A stretch of 64,000 bases of DNA from Trametes villosa (GCA_002964805.2 PUDQ02000023.1:1-64000), one strand, 5' to 3'. Counted from the first letter of the stretch, positions 31,201 through 43,759 are shown. The notes: generated by a model from the letters alone, not told the origin. Made by a program: numbers and translations.

Positions 31201-32964
31201 AAGCGCGGAGGCGGGCGGTCAGCAGCGATCAGAAACTGATGAAACACATCATGATGGAGGAACTGACTTCTCCGGGTAGTCCGCCGAATATGTTGAAATT
31301 CGGGGGAATACCCGCCTAAGGACACCGTCGCCGCATGTTACCAGGATGCCGTTCTCATAGGCATCCATGAACTCGTCGTCTAGCAAGAGCAGCCAAATGC
31401 GCTGCATGAGCTCGCGCTTGCAAAACGTTAGGACGTCGGCCGTGGGCGAAGAGCCGTAGATATCCCGATATCGGTCTTTGAGTTGGTCGGGGAGCTGCGA
31501 GCAGAATATCAGCAGACAGGCACACACGCATAAGCAGAATGACATACAGATGGGATGTATGCCAAGTGGTGGGCGGCGAACTCGGTGGGCATCCCCCGAA
31601 CGTACTTCGAGAGATTCCCGAAGTACAGATAGATCGGCCATAGAGCGGCCGATCCGAAACTTGTAAGATGGGTGGCGTCCAACCATAGGAGGATGTTGGC
31701 GATCACGTACTCCACGTCTGGTCCGTCTCCAGGGCGGCGTGGCTGCGCGCGAAGCCTTGCGAACTCCCGGAGCATTCGGTTCGAGTTGTAGGAGTCTGTT
31801 ATGATACGAATGCGCTCTGTGTTGCTCGGGGAGGATGACCGGGAGTCCGGGGCGGCGGGAGTGCGAGACGAGGGCGGCGGATTCCAGAACACCATGTTAG
31901 GGAACCAGTTCATTTGCTCGGCAAAGCGGGAGTCCTGCGCCGCTCCCCGAACGACAGCGGTGAGGCTCCGGTGATGGATGCTGCCGACCGTGAATGTCGG
32001 TGCCGCTGCCTCGGAGCTGTACCTCTTTTTGGCCTTCGGCAGGGGTATATCAACCGAGCTCTCCATCCAGCCATCCTCTGCCGAGAAGATGCCCTTCGGC
32101 GGCTTATACTCCTCGAGCTTCTTTGCGGCGACGTGGGCGCTGAAACCGGCCAACTCCTCGGGCGAGAATCCGTCGGACCTAATGACGTCGATTAGGTCGT
32201 CGAAATCCTCCATAGACTTCGTGATCGACGCGTTGTGCTGCCAGTCAGTGAGGCGAAACTGAGTCTTGTTGTCGAAGGGCCCGATCGCTGCGTTTGCGGC
32301 TTCACCGGTCTCGGTGTTCCGCGTGAGCCAGTATATGCTCGAGTACCGTAGTTCTGGGTTGTCGGCAAGATGATTGGCCTTCTGAAGTGTCGGCGCATCG
32401 CAAAGAGAGCCCAAAGAGACGTTCGCCTCAGGATCCCGCTGTGGCGCAACGGTGTACTCCCGGTAAACACCGAACGAGTTTGGCTCGGTCTGAAAGACCT
32501 CGCCGGAGTCCTCGTCGGGCGCGTCCTCGACCGTGGGGGAGACGTATCGAGACGGAGGTTGTGTCGGCGGGTCGGGGAAGGCCTCTGCAAGATGAGTAGG
32601 CATGTCGTCCTTGGTTGAAGGTATGTAGTCGACGAGCCGTTTCGGGACGCGGACAGGCCTACCCGAACGCGTACGAGGAGCCGGCGGCGGGGTGCTTCGG
32701 GGAGCAGGCAGGGGAAAGACCTGGCTATATGCGTCAGTTTATATCATGTAGTTGAATCAGGGGACTCGCCTCGTGTGGCTCTTCCTCTGGAACTTGTAAC
32801 CGGGCAATCTTACGCGCTCGTTCTTCCTCGGCGTCCTCGAGTACCCGCTTCTGTAGAGTTTTGGCTATGTCCGGGAGGAGGAACTTGCAGCTAGCTTCAT
32901 GGATAGCGAGCCCGCGTTTGCCGGCTCCCTTGAACTTGCATCCGGAGGCCGTGCATTTTTCCAT
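28276..32964 (-). CDS. Plavaka-family transposase, apparently intact
   Basis: Ten minus-strand exons (32770-32964, 31548-32720, 31268-31494, 30950-31196, 30733-30899, 30575-30680, 30125-30520, 29714-30073, 29069-29667, 28276-29017) join without a stop to 1,403 aa. The N-terminus has a zinc finger of CX4C...HX3C type (CTASGC ... HEASC). The core contains ILLWLDATHLTSFG with a candidate catalytic Asp, WPIYLYFGNLSKYVR, a CPRC-type cysteine pair, PDLMHEFELGVWKG and GELEHRHVKRFYARTNKI. The C-terminal 250 residues are acidic and low in complexity. Plavaka is a basidiomycete branch of the CACTA-Mirage-Chapaev group. The first intron appears to start with GC rather than GT. It is transcribed divergently from the DUF6698-type gene. 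Confidence 0.85.
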
Positions 32965-33225
32965 GGCTGTATGCGGCGAGGGTGGATGAGGAGGAGAGAG
33001 AGAGAGATGGGACGGCCGCGTGAGGTGTGAGAGCGAAAAGCACAAAGTTCTAAGCGCCCGTATGACGCGCCAGGACGCGTCGCGTCGCGTCGCGTCCGCC
33101 AGATATATCCCCCACGTGACCGCATACAGTCTGTCCCGCCGCACTCTTCTGTCGCTATAAAACTCGCTCTTCCCCGGTTCTCCCCATTTCCTTTCTTCCT
33201 CCCTTACCACTACCATCCCTTCAAC
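32965..33225. promoter_or_regulatory. Shared divergent promoter of Plavaka transposase and DUF6698 gene
   Basis: Only 261 bp separate the two start codons. The region holds a GA-rich run, four GCGTC/GTCGC steps near 33072-33095, CCACGTGAC near 33112 and a CTATAAAAC box near 33155 for the plus-strand gene. A shared promoter suggests the two genes are co-regulated. Confidence 0.55.
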
Positions 33226-35218
33226 ATGACCAACGCTTTCTCCAGCTTGAAGCGAGTCGCCGCCAAGGCGCAGGCCAAGGCGGCTCCGAGTCTACACACT
33301 CCTCCTTCCTCATCGCCTGCGCGCCTCTCGACTCTGCCACGCGCCCAGCCCGCCAAAGCCCCGGTCAAGCCTGCCAAACAGACGTCGACCACAACGCAAG
33401 GCAAGCGCAGCATACTCGTGGAAGAATCCTCTTCGGGTGAAGAGGTCGAGGAGCCGGCGCCGAAGAAGAAGAAGAAGTCGAAACACCACGCGCGCGAGGC
33501 AACACCCGAGCCCGAACCAGCCGACACTGAAGACCCTAGCGGGACGGTGCTCTCCTACGATCCCGAAGGCGTGAACCGGCTTCAGCTTATTCTTATTAGC
33601 CCAACGTAAGTCAGCATATACGCGTGCCCGTCGGTACTGACACCGCATATAGCCAGGCTATTCGCATAGAAAATGGCGTAGAAGCCCTACATCAGCTCGC
33701 ACGCCTCCTGGCGCGCAACCTAGGTGACGACGTGTCGTACAAGATCGTTTTGCCGAAAGGTCTCGCGCGCGATGGCAAGTATCGCGACGACGACCCGGAG
33801 CTCACAAACCCGTATGTACCTTGTCCTTGTATGCGCATATACTCACCTGTTCTCTGTGATCTAGGGTCTGGGACGAATACTGGCAGGTCAGGATCTACTT
33901 CGACCGCATCAAGGCCCTCATCCCAGCGATCGCCGACAACATCCCATACTTGCGCCGAGCGCCCGATCTGGTCGCCAATCTGGCAGGATGGGTACGCCCT
34001 GTGCCTAGCATCAGGACTCTTCTGACTGATCTTTACCAGATGACCACCATCGCGGGCAAAGCCCGGAGCGACGACCTCACCCGGGTTAAGGAGAAGTTTT
34101 TCGAGTACTTCGAGTTCGTTGACATCAAGGGGCTCAAGGAGAAGACTAGCCGTGGTTTCAAGCACCCCGAGACCGCGCGTTTACTCTGCCCGGTCACGCT
34201 GTTGGAGAGGTTCGACAAGGACCCGGAAGAGTGCGGTATGAGCCCGTCGCCGGCCGGAGTGATACTGATTATGCTCACATAGGTTCTGCCGCGCAATCCG
34301 CACCAAGAAGAGAGGCCGGACGCGCGTCACGGGCGCGAAGTGGCCGCTCGCTATGTATGACATGAAGCTGTACGAGCCCGGCAATCAGTTTGCGGGCTTT
34401 CTCAAGAGCAAAGCAATGCTCCGGGTGAGTCTTCCATCGCCTCTGATCCCTCGTCCTCTGACTACAGCATCCCGGGATCACCAGTTCTTCCAGCTCATTT
34501 ATACTGGCCCGTCGTCGGCGTCAGACTCGTACGGGTGCACCAAAAACCGCGGCAAGCCTCCTATCGCCAGCAAGATGGAGTGGGACGACGACGGGGTTCA
34601 CATCCTGACAATTGTCTATGTTGCAACCCTGGTGAGTTTGCCGCCATTGCGCTGTGAATCTACTGATGTCCAGTTGTTTCCGCAGATGCGCTTCGTGCTC
34701 AACGAACAGGGCGAGTGGCAAGACGATCACTACGACTTCGATATATCGGATTTCACGAAGAGCGTGTTGACCGCTTGCCTGCGCGATCACGAATGGCGTG
34801 ATGAGCTCACGCGATGGTACACACGGTAAGCACGACACGCTCATCTCTCATTTGCTTTGTACCCTCATGTCTTTACAGCCGCGTGCTCGAGCGGTCGGCC
34901 GACGACGACGACGACGAGTCTGACGAGGACGACGAGCCGTCCTCGTTCGACCTCGTGCTCGCCGAGATCGAGGCGCGCAAGGCAGCCAAGGCTCTGCCAC
35001 CCGTGGCAACCCAGACCAACGCCACGCAAGAGGCCGATGCGCGGCCGCAGCAGCCCGACAGCGCCAAGACAAGCCCAGCCGGCGAGGACGAGGACGCGAC
35101 CGAGGACTCCGCATCGGCGCGCGAGGCGGACAGCACTCAGAGCCAGAGCGGCCCCGTCGAGCAGGGCGAATGCGAGCCTCTTCACGCTGCTGAGGCGGGC
35201 CCGGACGGGTCTCAGTGA
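33226..35218 (+). CDS. DUF6698-type protein of unknown function
   Basis: Eight exons (33226-33605, 33653-33811, 33865-33991, 34040-34230, 34283-34424, 34485-34631, 34686-34825, 34879-35218) give 541 aa. The first 110 residues are disordered and basic (EPAPKKKKKSKHH). The middle carries features I associate with the basidiomycete DUF6698 family: KTSRGFKHPETARLLCP, TGAKWPLAMYD, GNQFAGFLKS and a GCTKNRGKP-like loop. The C-terminus is acidic and disordered. The family is abundant in basidiomycetes and has no known function. Here it shares a promoter with the Plavaka transposase and lies between similar flanking repeats, so it may be a second gene of that element. Intron 6 has two in-frame acceptors (34673 or 34685). 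Confidence 0.65.
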
Positions 35219-36000
35219 ACGCATGCGCAGCAGGTGCGTGGCGCTAGGACTGGCCTCTGAACATGTGTACTGACGACTATGTTATTCCGCAGGTCATGCC
35301 CTTTTCCTCGTCCCTAGCGGCTCAAGTGCTCGTGCTCCTTGCTCCTGGATCTCTCGTCAGTCTCTGGTCTGGCTCTCTGGTCTGGCTCGATCGTCTCTGT
35401 CCGAGCAGGCTCCCCCTTGGTCTCCCGGCTCCTCGCTTCTCTCTAACTGTGTCTCAGCCTCTGGTCCGCCTCGTTCGCCATAGAGTAGCCTTTGTAGTGT
35501 CTCGAAACAACTAATATATGAGTATTTTGCTCGCAAATTCTTCGCGCGCGCGGTCGCGCATCGCGGTGTGCCCGTTCCTATATCCCAGAGCCAGGACATT
35601 CTCGTATACTGCAGCCTTCCGCGGCGGACGCTCTAGTCCCTTGCATCGGCCCCGCGGGCGTACTCCAGGCTCTTGCAATACCCCGCGCGGCGCGGTCTAT
35701 CGGGCTTCAAGGCGCTGCAAGTCCTCGCGCGCCGTGCTGCAGGCCGTTCGAGTACCCCGCGCGGGCTCCTATAGCCGGCTCGCGCGTGTCGCGCGACGTC
35801 CTCCAGCACACTCCATCACTCTACCCAAACCTAGTAGAGTCCATGGATAAGATGGAATTCCAATCCGTGTACTGCTAATGATACAACTAACTACCTATCC
35901 TGCAGCTCGATTCAGACGGCTGCAGACGCTACCCCCTATTTGCTGATGAGTGCGGTCCAGTGTGCGGCGGCGCTGTTTGCAGCAGTGCAGCAGCGTGGGT
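35219..36000. other. Gene-free region, candidate right subterminal repeats
   Basis: C/G-rich repeats beginning CTTGCA or CTGCA and followed by CCCCGCG or CTCGCG occur at about 35640, 35672, 35714 and 35737. They resemble those at 28011-28120 on the other side of the Plavaka/DUF6698 pair. The rest is a CT-rich stretch after the DUF6698 gene with nothing recognised. Confidence 0.4.
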
Positions 36001-36705
36001 GACGTCGTCGGTGCAGCAAGGAGAGCACACGACGTGGATCCGCGACAGAGACGCGTCAAAACTGGCGCCAACGCCCTCCCAAAAGGGGAGGAGATCTAAT
36101 CAGATATGTCTAGATATGTACAGATCTCTCCGGAAAGGAGCGATTCTCGCTGGGTATAAGGTCTCAGCCCTTCAGATCTTCAGAAGCAACCTGCATTATG
36201 GCAGTGCATAGGATCGTAACGCAGGAGAGGAAGCAAGCTGTACCGCGCCGACCGTGCGGCGCTGAGTTGGCGCTGAGGGCCGCTGGGGAAAATAGGCGCC
36301 GATAGCGGCCCGCCTCTTACCGATATGCGCGCCTAAACAGACCTGGACGGACGACTGTTGGACGACTGAGAGTCTTGGGCCGATTCAGTCTTGCCTTTCG
36401 CCTCCTGGATTCTCGTTCCCTCTCGGGGTTCACGCCTACTCTCGTCGCTTGTCAACGACCTGGAAATAGGCACCTCCCTGGACGCTGTGGGATACATCGA
36501 TGGGAAGGCCTTGAAGACCTGCCGGGCGTTCAGCAGGCACTACCGTCGTTGAAGTGCTTTCTGCTCGACTCATTACTCCGCTTCTTGTGAGCTCCTCGGA
36601 CTCCCTTGCCAAAGAAACCTCTGATATAGTGCGGGGTCGCAATAGCAAGAACGATATATCTAGAAGAGGGACTCTGTTGTGCTCGACCGGTCCGTCAGTT
36701 GTATC
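36001..36705. other. Boundary between mobile-element island and host genes; SEA4 promoter
   Basis: No gene is seen. The sequence leads into the start of the SEA4/MIOS gene, and no element terminus was identified. Confidence 0.4.
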
Positions 36706-39700
36706 ATGGTCGGGCAGGTAGAGAAACGCCTGCTATGGCATCCGCGCGGGCAGAATAAGTTCGTAGTGGGAGGCAGCACTCAAATCACACTATATGAATG
36801 GCTTCCACAATCCTCTCAGATCAAGCAGGTAGCGTCTCAGCTAGAGCTGAACGCGATGAAGGTGTGTAAACCCATATCCACCATTGCGGATGCCTATGCC
36901 CGTCCCCGCACCTCATGAAGTCCTTCTTGTAGTGTTTTGCCTGGTCTCCGGACACTGTACTCGATGACCTGGTCGCCGTAGGCTTCAGCAATGGTCGCGT
37001 GGATCTCCTTCGTCTAGAAGCATCCAAGCATGCTCGCAACGGCGTGCTATCCAACGGCCCTGCGGTCTCATTACCGGCTCGGAATACCCGCGCGTGTAAT
37101 GCTTTAGCATTCTCCTCCGCAGACCCAAACTATCTTGCTGTCGGCTTAGACAAGGTTCGCAATGATCCAAGTCTTCTCATCTGGGACATTCAGTCGGCCT
37201 CTCCCCTCCTCTCCCTAAACGCGGCTTCGCAAGCGGACTCTGTAGCCAGACCCCTGCCATACCTCCCCCGAACAGACTCGGGTCCTCGTGCTTCGGACTC
37301 GCGCATAATCCAACAACATGCACCCGTGGAGAACGTTTCAACTCTCGCTTGGCTCCCTCACTCGTCACATTTGCTCCTGGCTGGTGTCTCTCATCGGTGG
37401 CTCCAGCGGTTTGACCTTCGGAGTCCTTCTCAAGGCCCGACGAAGGTTGCCAGCAAAGTGCAGGGTATCGCCACGGACCCCTTCGACGAACACCGCGTTG
37501 CCTGCTTCGGCGACGCTATCGTCTCTATCTGGGACACGCGACATCATATCCAGCCCGTCCTGACATTCACAGCCAAGGATGCGTCTGCGGATGGCGCCAA
37601 CGGCACTCCTGTTGGCAACGCGGGGGTTCGCGGAAAGGCTACCTCGACAGCCACTTCCGCCACACACCTGACTCACATAGAGTTCTCTTCCACGCGACGC
37701 GGTACCCTGGCTACTCTGGAGCGCGACGCTGACTATGTGCGGTTCTGGGACGTGGTACAAGCCCAATTCTCGGAGCCCGTGCAGGAGGCCAGTCGCTCTC
37801 GGGACTCATCTCAATCTGGGAACAAAGCAGTGCGCTCGTCCTGGGTCAAATCGTGGTCAGCGGCTGGCTCCCTGCCCAGCCAGGCATCTACGCCGCCGCC
37901 GGCACCCCCTAGCGAAGTTGCGCAGTATAACTTGATACTCGCGGACACCCGGAGGAGTATGGCATGGTTTTTAGCTCATACGGTCAGCATTCTGACATGA
38001 CTTTGCAGCCAAGACGTTCCCTCGCCCGTTCGCGTCTTTCGCGCTGGTTCCCAGCCCGAAGGCGCATCCGCTCACCTCGAACGTCATGCTCGTAAACAAG
38101 GACGGCGACCTCGAGCTCTATGCTGTGCACGACACGCCCGTCCACCCAGCGTGGAGCTCGCGAGGCGACCTGGCACTCGGTGTCGGCTGCTCCTACACAA
38201 TCGTCCCCGGAATAACGGACACGACACCCCCGCCCGAGCCCTGGGATATACCGGCGTATCCATCACGCCCCGGGTCCCATGCACAGTCCCGAGAACGCCC
38301 CGACCACCGCATGAGCCCATTCGGAGGGCGGCGCTCGCGTTTGCAATCCGAGTCCCCGTCGCGTTCGGTTCCTCCCCCGACGTTCGGACGAGGAGACGAA
38401 GACGGGTTCCCCGCTCTCAGCTCCCCTCCGATCAAGCCTGCGCCCGATGACCAGACGTCGAGATCAGGGCGCCGCCGTACGTACAGCCCCTCGGGCCTCA
38501 AGCAGCTACACCTCGAGCATGCCGCTTCTGGGAAAACGCGGTCCGCATTCGGATCCCAAGGACGGAAGCACCGCGGCGACCAGGATCTACAGCCCGTGCA
38601 CTTCCACACCTCCCTGCCCACGCCGAGGACGGTGACGCTCGCGCTCGACGATGGGGAGGTGCGCGCGAAGCCGTCGCGCAAGTCGGCCTCCTTGAAGGCG
38701 CTGCAACATACCGTGGAGACGGATATCTCGTTGGTCATGCGACAGCGCGCGATCCACGGGTACGGGCTGGTCAATGTATGCGCCCCGATCTGTCTGTGTA
38801 TGCACTCACTGACTGACAACATTCCTCAGCCCTTGCACAACTCTGCCGTCGCCCGAGATACACCTTCGGACGCGTCGACCTTGTCGGAGCTATGGCTGTG
38901 GGTTCATCGTAAGCGCACAACTTCGCATAGATCCCTGACTTTCTCGCTCACTCTCACTGGCGCCATTGGTAGATGCTCAGCGCCTCTTATACTCCCCCTC
39001 CCCGGTGATCGAGGGTTACAACTTCGCCTACCAAGGGCTCCTCGGCATATGGGAAGGCTTCCGCCTCACGCGCCCCCCTCCCTCCAACCAGCCCACCCCG
39101 CGCATGCCCGCACGCAGTGCACTCTTCGACGGGCCCGCGCCCTCCCCAAAGCTGAGCGCGCTCAGCTTGGACGTGCCCCACCGCTCGAGCTCGAAGCATT
39201 CTGGGGGTAGGAAGCGGAGCCGCCCGCCGACTGCTGCCGTTCCGGACGACTTCGTGGCGGCTATCGAGGAGCTGAATGCGAGGAGCGGCGGCTCGGAGAG
39301 TGTAGCGGGGTGGAAGCCGTCCGTGAATACTGCGCGTTTGGCGCAGAGACGGTTCGCGTTGCAGTTGTGCGATAGGAGTCTGGTGCAGGACGATCTGGCT
39401 CGAGCTATCAAGAGGTACATTTTCCTCGCTGTCGAGTGCGCTTGGCGTTGCTAATGTGTTGATCTCAAGATGGGAGAAGGAGAACAAGCATTCTCAAGCT
39501 GCATGCTGGCTTGTCTTCACAGAGCAGAACAAGCAAGCCGTCGAACTGCTAATGCGAAGCAAGGGTACGTAAGCCGCGGAATCAAGATCGACTGCATTCG
39601 CTTACTTGTGCACAATTTGCAGACGAATCCCATCATATGATGTCGGGCATGGTCGCTGCGTTGACGTCAAGCAGCTCCCGAAATCCAGAGCTTGTCCAGC

Positions 39701-40655
39701 ACTGTGAGCGGTTGATCGTCCGTCTGCAGGATCCCTACCTCCGCGCTCTCCTCACTCACCTAACCATTCGCGACTGGACCGAGGTCCTTGAGGAGGATTC
39801 GTTGCCCTTACGAGAGCGGCTAGCGATTGCTCTCCAGTTCCTCGACGACAAAGACGTATCCGCGTATCTTCGGCGCGTCTCCGAGCGTTGCATACACGAT
39901 GGCGACATCGACGGGATCTTCATCACTGGCCTGACCAACAGCGGGATGGACCTGCTGCAGACCTACCTGGACCTTTCCGGCGATGTGCAGACCGCTGCGT
40001 TGCTATCGGCTCTTCCGCCCTCTCGCGCTCTGGACCCCCGCGCGGCGCGCTGGCTGAACGCGTACCGGGACCTCTTGGACGGCTGGAGGCTCTTCCACCA
40101 CCGATGCCAGCTCGACATCGACCGAGGACGAATACTGAAGGAGGCCGTCGAGAATGCGGAGATCCGGACGCTCGACTGGGCACCGCGGCAACTGCTCCTG
40201 CGCTGCAACTATTGCGGAAAGCCAATGGACCCGCCATTCCCCGCTGATGGTCACCTCCGAGTGAGTTCTAGCATGTACAGCCGACCGGGTCTGAGAGCGC
40301 AGCTAATAAGTTTCGCAGGCAACACAATGCCCGCACTGCAGTCGGCCGTTGCCGCGGTGTTCTGTGTGCCTCATGACATTGAGCCTTACCCCCGATGCAG
40401 CCCGCGCAGGGAATGTCTTGGCCGCGGTACCGTCTGGTAGGTCAAACATCGCATCTGCGCTCAATGATCGTAGAGCTGACTGGTCGTGTCGCAGAAACGA
40501 TCGAAGAGGCGTTGGTGTTTTGCCAAACTTGTCGCCATGGAGGGCACGCGTCCCACATCATGGAGTGGTTCTATGGTGAGGGCGGTGCGGCTACGAGGGC
40601 GCATGGGACGTGTCCGATTGCTGGCTGCGAGTGTCGGTGCTCTGACGAGATGTGA
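36706..40655 (+). CDS. SEA4: SEA/GATOR2 complex subunit SEA4/MIOS
   Basis: Nine exons (36706-36861, 36933-37956, 38009-38775, 38830-38908, 38973-39414, 39470-39564, 39623-40260, 40319-40436, 40495-40655) give 1,159 aa with all phases consistent. The first 400 residues form WD40-type repeats starting MVGQVEKRLLWHPRGQNKF (FAWSPD, LLIWDIQS, VSIWDTRHH, VRFWDVVQ). A disordered insertion rich in Ser/Pro/Arg follows, then an alpha-solenoid. The C-terminus has the Mio-type paired zinc-binding module: CNYCGKPM, CPHCSRPLPRCSVC, FCQTCRHGGHASHIMEW and CPIAGCECRC. In yeast Sea4 and metazoan MIOS this protein belongs to the complex that relays amino-acid signals to TORC1 at the vacuole or lysosome. It is a normal single-copy-type host gene. 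Confidence 0.9.
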
Positions 40656-41141
40656 TGCGCCCGGATATAGTGTGTACATAGGTCAGTCCTGACTCGGAAA
40701 TATCGATCTTGGTTGACGTTTGGTGACAACCGCAGATTATAGACCTATATGTTGCTCCCCGCATATAGTTCATACTAAAGTATGATTACGGCTATTGGCG
40801 TATTGATTCCTCTTGAACGACGACACTCTCCCCCACTACAACGCTGTGAGGTTTGTATGCACAGTTGCTGCCGCTCGAAACTGCAAGTCCGGTCAAGTCA
40901 TTCATCGTTCCCCAGTCGCAGAGGTGAATCTTGTAGCCTTCAACACCCCGAATTGTCCAGATCCCCGTTAGGCGTCGACATTCACCCCTTCATAACTTCG
41001 CAGCAACCAATTAGGCAAAGCACGCGGAATCGCACAGATGTTAGACCAGACGAACAATCGCATTCCTAGAAGTACTCAAACAGCTGCCTAGGCACCGACA
41101 GAGCGGCGGAACAAGACGACTATCTCCTAAGCCTATACCGC
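40656..41141. other. Intergenic region
   Basis: This lies between two gene 3' ends (SEA4 and the Kre9-like gene converge). No gene or repeat was recognised apart from one palindrome around 41119-41156. Confidence 0.5.
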
Positions 41142-41647
41142 TTAGTGGGAGATAGTGAAGGTCGAGGAGACATCTCCAGAGTCGCCGAAGACTGGAGAAT
41201 ACGCCGTAATCAGCTTTCCATTCCAAGCATGAAGCAGGTCGTGAATCGAACGCACGGACGACGATGTAGTTGTCGCGGTCAACGACGTCGGGGACGGTGA
41301 CATCGACCGACCCGGCAGTGATCGGGAAGCCCGTCGCAAGCGGGTGCTCTGCAAATGCCCAAAGGTCAGTCACCAGCACCACACTCCTGATTTAAAGAGG
41401 GGTACTCACTGGTGTCAATGTGCTCGTCGTCTTTCTCGAGGAAGCCGAGGAAGACGAGGCCGGTCTCGGTGGTGTTGTCGATGCCGGTCGTGTCCCAGGT
41501 GATGGTCTGCGTCGAGCCGACGGTCCACACGTCGCCGGCCTTGGGGGCGGTAACGGGGGGCGCGATGATCTCCGCGGGAGCAGCGCTGACGGCAGCGGCG
41601 GCGGCGACGAGCGCGGTGAAGACAGCGGCGAACTTGTTGGAGAGCAT
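41142..41647 (-). CDS. Secreted Kre9/Knh1-like N-terminal domain protein
   Basis: Exons 41410-41647, 41256-41348 and 41142-41191 give 126 aa. It begins with a signal peptide (hydrophobic, Ala-rich, likely cut after VSA), followed by a single Ig-like fold of the Kre9/Knh1 N-terminal family: WTVGSTQTITWD, GLVFLGF, VPDVVDRDNYIVVLFGDSGDVSSTFTI. Such proteins are secreted or cell-wall associated; the yeast relatives act in beta-1,6-glucan assembly. Unlike longer members, there is no Ser/Thr-rich tail or GPI signal, so it is probably a small soluble secreted form. A TATATAAGG box lies about 90 bp upstream. Confidence 0.8.
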
Positions 41648-41733
41648 GGTTGGGGAAGGCGGGTAAGTCTAGTGGGTAGTGAGCAAGAGACGAGGTAAGT
41701 TGCGCACTGAAGATTCTGAGCGACAGAGGCAGA

Positions 41734-41742
41734 CCTTATATA
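41734..41742 (-). promoter_or_regulatory. TATA box of the Kre9-like gene
   Basis: TATATAAGG on the minus strand lies 87-95 bp upstream of the start codon. Confidence 0.5.
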
Positions 41743-42305
41743 CGCCTACGGCTAGACATGATGTCGTCGTAGCGGGCGGGCGTGGCCGACAGGCAGGTGA
41801 GCACCGGGCATACTGCGAGTGCAGATGGTGATCCGCAACTATTGTTAGCGGTCAGAAGGATGCTCACTGGTTAGGATAGTGGAGCCGTCGGTTGGTCACC
41901 CAACCATGTCTCGGCGCGCGTTTCAGCGTGTCGCAATACGTGCAGGAAACCCGGCGGCGGCAGCAAGGCGTCACCAACAGATGGCGAAGACCCATGTCCG
42001 CATGTAAACCGACCGAGAAGCATAGACCCGTGTCCTCACAAGATCTCGCCTCTTGAAGGACTAGAGTCCTGTGAGCAAACACCGACTCCTCCTCGAGATT
42101 TGATGACGTAGAGCGCCGGTTTTTGAACCAGAATTGCAGACCTTCACGCCCATCGTACCGGTACCCAGACGGCGAGGCTTAAATTCGTTGTACGTATGAC
42201 GCAACATTCCCATTCAGAAAGGAAATAAGCAACGCATCGATTGGTGCGGCGACCGCCCCGGCCATATCACAGGTCTGCTCCCACACTCAGCGCGTCTTCG
42301 CCGGC
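41743..42305. other. Intergenic region
   Basis: No gene seen. It holds the distal promoter of the Kre9-like gene and the 3' flank of the first CE1 esterase. Confidence 0.5.
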
Positions 42306-43683
42306 TCAAGCGATGCCAAAGAACTCGAGGTACTGCTGCTCGAAGAGCGGGACGGTGTGGCCGACGCCCTGCGCGAGGATCGCCTGGAATTGCGGGCCAA
42401 ACGTGGCGTTCGAGTAGCCCCTCGGAAGGAACGACTCGCTGACGTTGGAGACGGGCGTGCTCTGCAGGCCGAACACGGTCGTCCACTGCTTGATCTGCTC
42501 GAAGAAGTTCTGGGGGAAGACCGTGGTGTCGCTGGAGACACGGAGGTATCATGAGCAATGTGCGCGAGGCAGACTCGCATGAGGAACAGTACGTACGCTG
42601 TCCCATGCCAGGTCTGGATCTTCGGGCGAGTGCCTGTGAAGCCCGGGAAGGCGTTGAAGACCTTCTGGGCCTGTAAAGTTCGGTGTCAACGCTGTACGTC
42701 CTCGCACACACTTCCTGCCTCCGGACTCACCCACTGCTGGCCAGTCATAATGACATGCCCGGACGCACAGTTCTCATTGAAGGTATCAAGCGGTCCAGAC
42801 GAAGCGAAGCAACCGAACGCCACGCCCGAGTCCACGATGCCGGCCTTGAAGATGTCGGGGTACGCGCCAGCAAGCACGCTGGTCATCATCGCGCCCGAAG
42901 ACGTGCCGACGGCGAAGACACGGTTCGGGTCGACACCCCAGTTGGCGATGGCGAAGCGTGCGGCGTTCGCAATACTGAGCGAGTCGCTACCTCCGTTGTG
43001 GGTGAGTGTCTGCGCCGAGGAAACGTCCCAGCAAAGGTCAGGGTGAGGCTGAAACAGCGCGTGAGTTATCCCCATCGGTGACCGCTGCGTAGTAGAAGAT
43101 ACTCACCGACGATGGGAATATCACCAGGTAGCCAAACGTCTCGGCCAGCTGCGCGAACTTCGAGTTTTGGAAGTAAATCTGAGCAGTACCCGTGCAGACT
43201 GGTATGCAGATGACCCTGGTCAGCCACCATCACGAACAGTACTCTGACCCACTCACAGTGGCTTGCGATGATCAGCGGCGGCTTCGCCTGCAACTTCTTG
43301 GGCTTGAACACGAACATCCCCACATTGTTGGGGTTCGCGCCGAAGTTGGTGATCTGGTGCAACGTCGACGCCGGGATCGCGCTGAGATCCGTCGGGGCCG
43401 CGCCGCTGGGCGGAGGAGCAGCAACTGTGGTCGTCGGCGGGGCGGATGCGTTGGGGAGGCATTGAGAGAAGAAGGCGTTCTGCTCAACGCAAGTGGACCC
43501 GGCGGCTGTGTGGAGCTGAGAGTCAGCACGCTGCGGGATGAGCATGCTCGGGAAACACAGGTGCGTACCGCATATTTTCGAGCCGGTGAAGCCTTGACCT
43601 CCACACTGTCCGAACACAGCGGTTTGTGCGAGGGCCAGAGGGAAAAGAGCGCATAAGCCTAGAAGAGCCTTAACGGAGAACAT
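42306..43683 (-). CDS. CBM1-linked CE1-type acetyl xylan / feruloyl esterase, copy A
   Basis: Six exons (43569-43683, 43257-43505, 43107-43198, 42731-43048, 42597-42670, 42306-42531) give 357 aa. The order is signal peptide (MFSVKALLGLCALFPLALA), a fungal cellulose-binding CBM1 (GQCGGQGFTGSKIC, finishing NAFFSQCL after the intron), a Pro/Thr linker, then an alpha/beta hydrolase of the PHB-depolymerase/CE1 type. The nucleophile is Ser in GTSSGAMM, with Asp in ADTTVFP and His in GVGHTVPL. It would be secreted to deacetylate xylan or cleave ferulate esters during plant-wall decay. It is a tandem paralogue of copy B with identical intron positions. A TATAAG box lies at 43760-43765. Confidence 0.88.
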
Positions 43684-43759
43684 CTTGAAAACCTAGAGGC
43701 AAGCGTTGAACCGGGGATACAGGCCGAGTCTGGGTTATACGCGACACCCCCGAGAGCTA

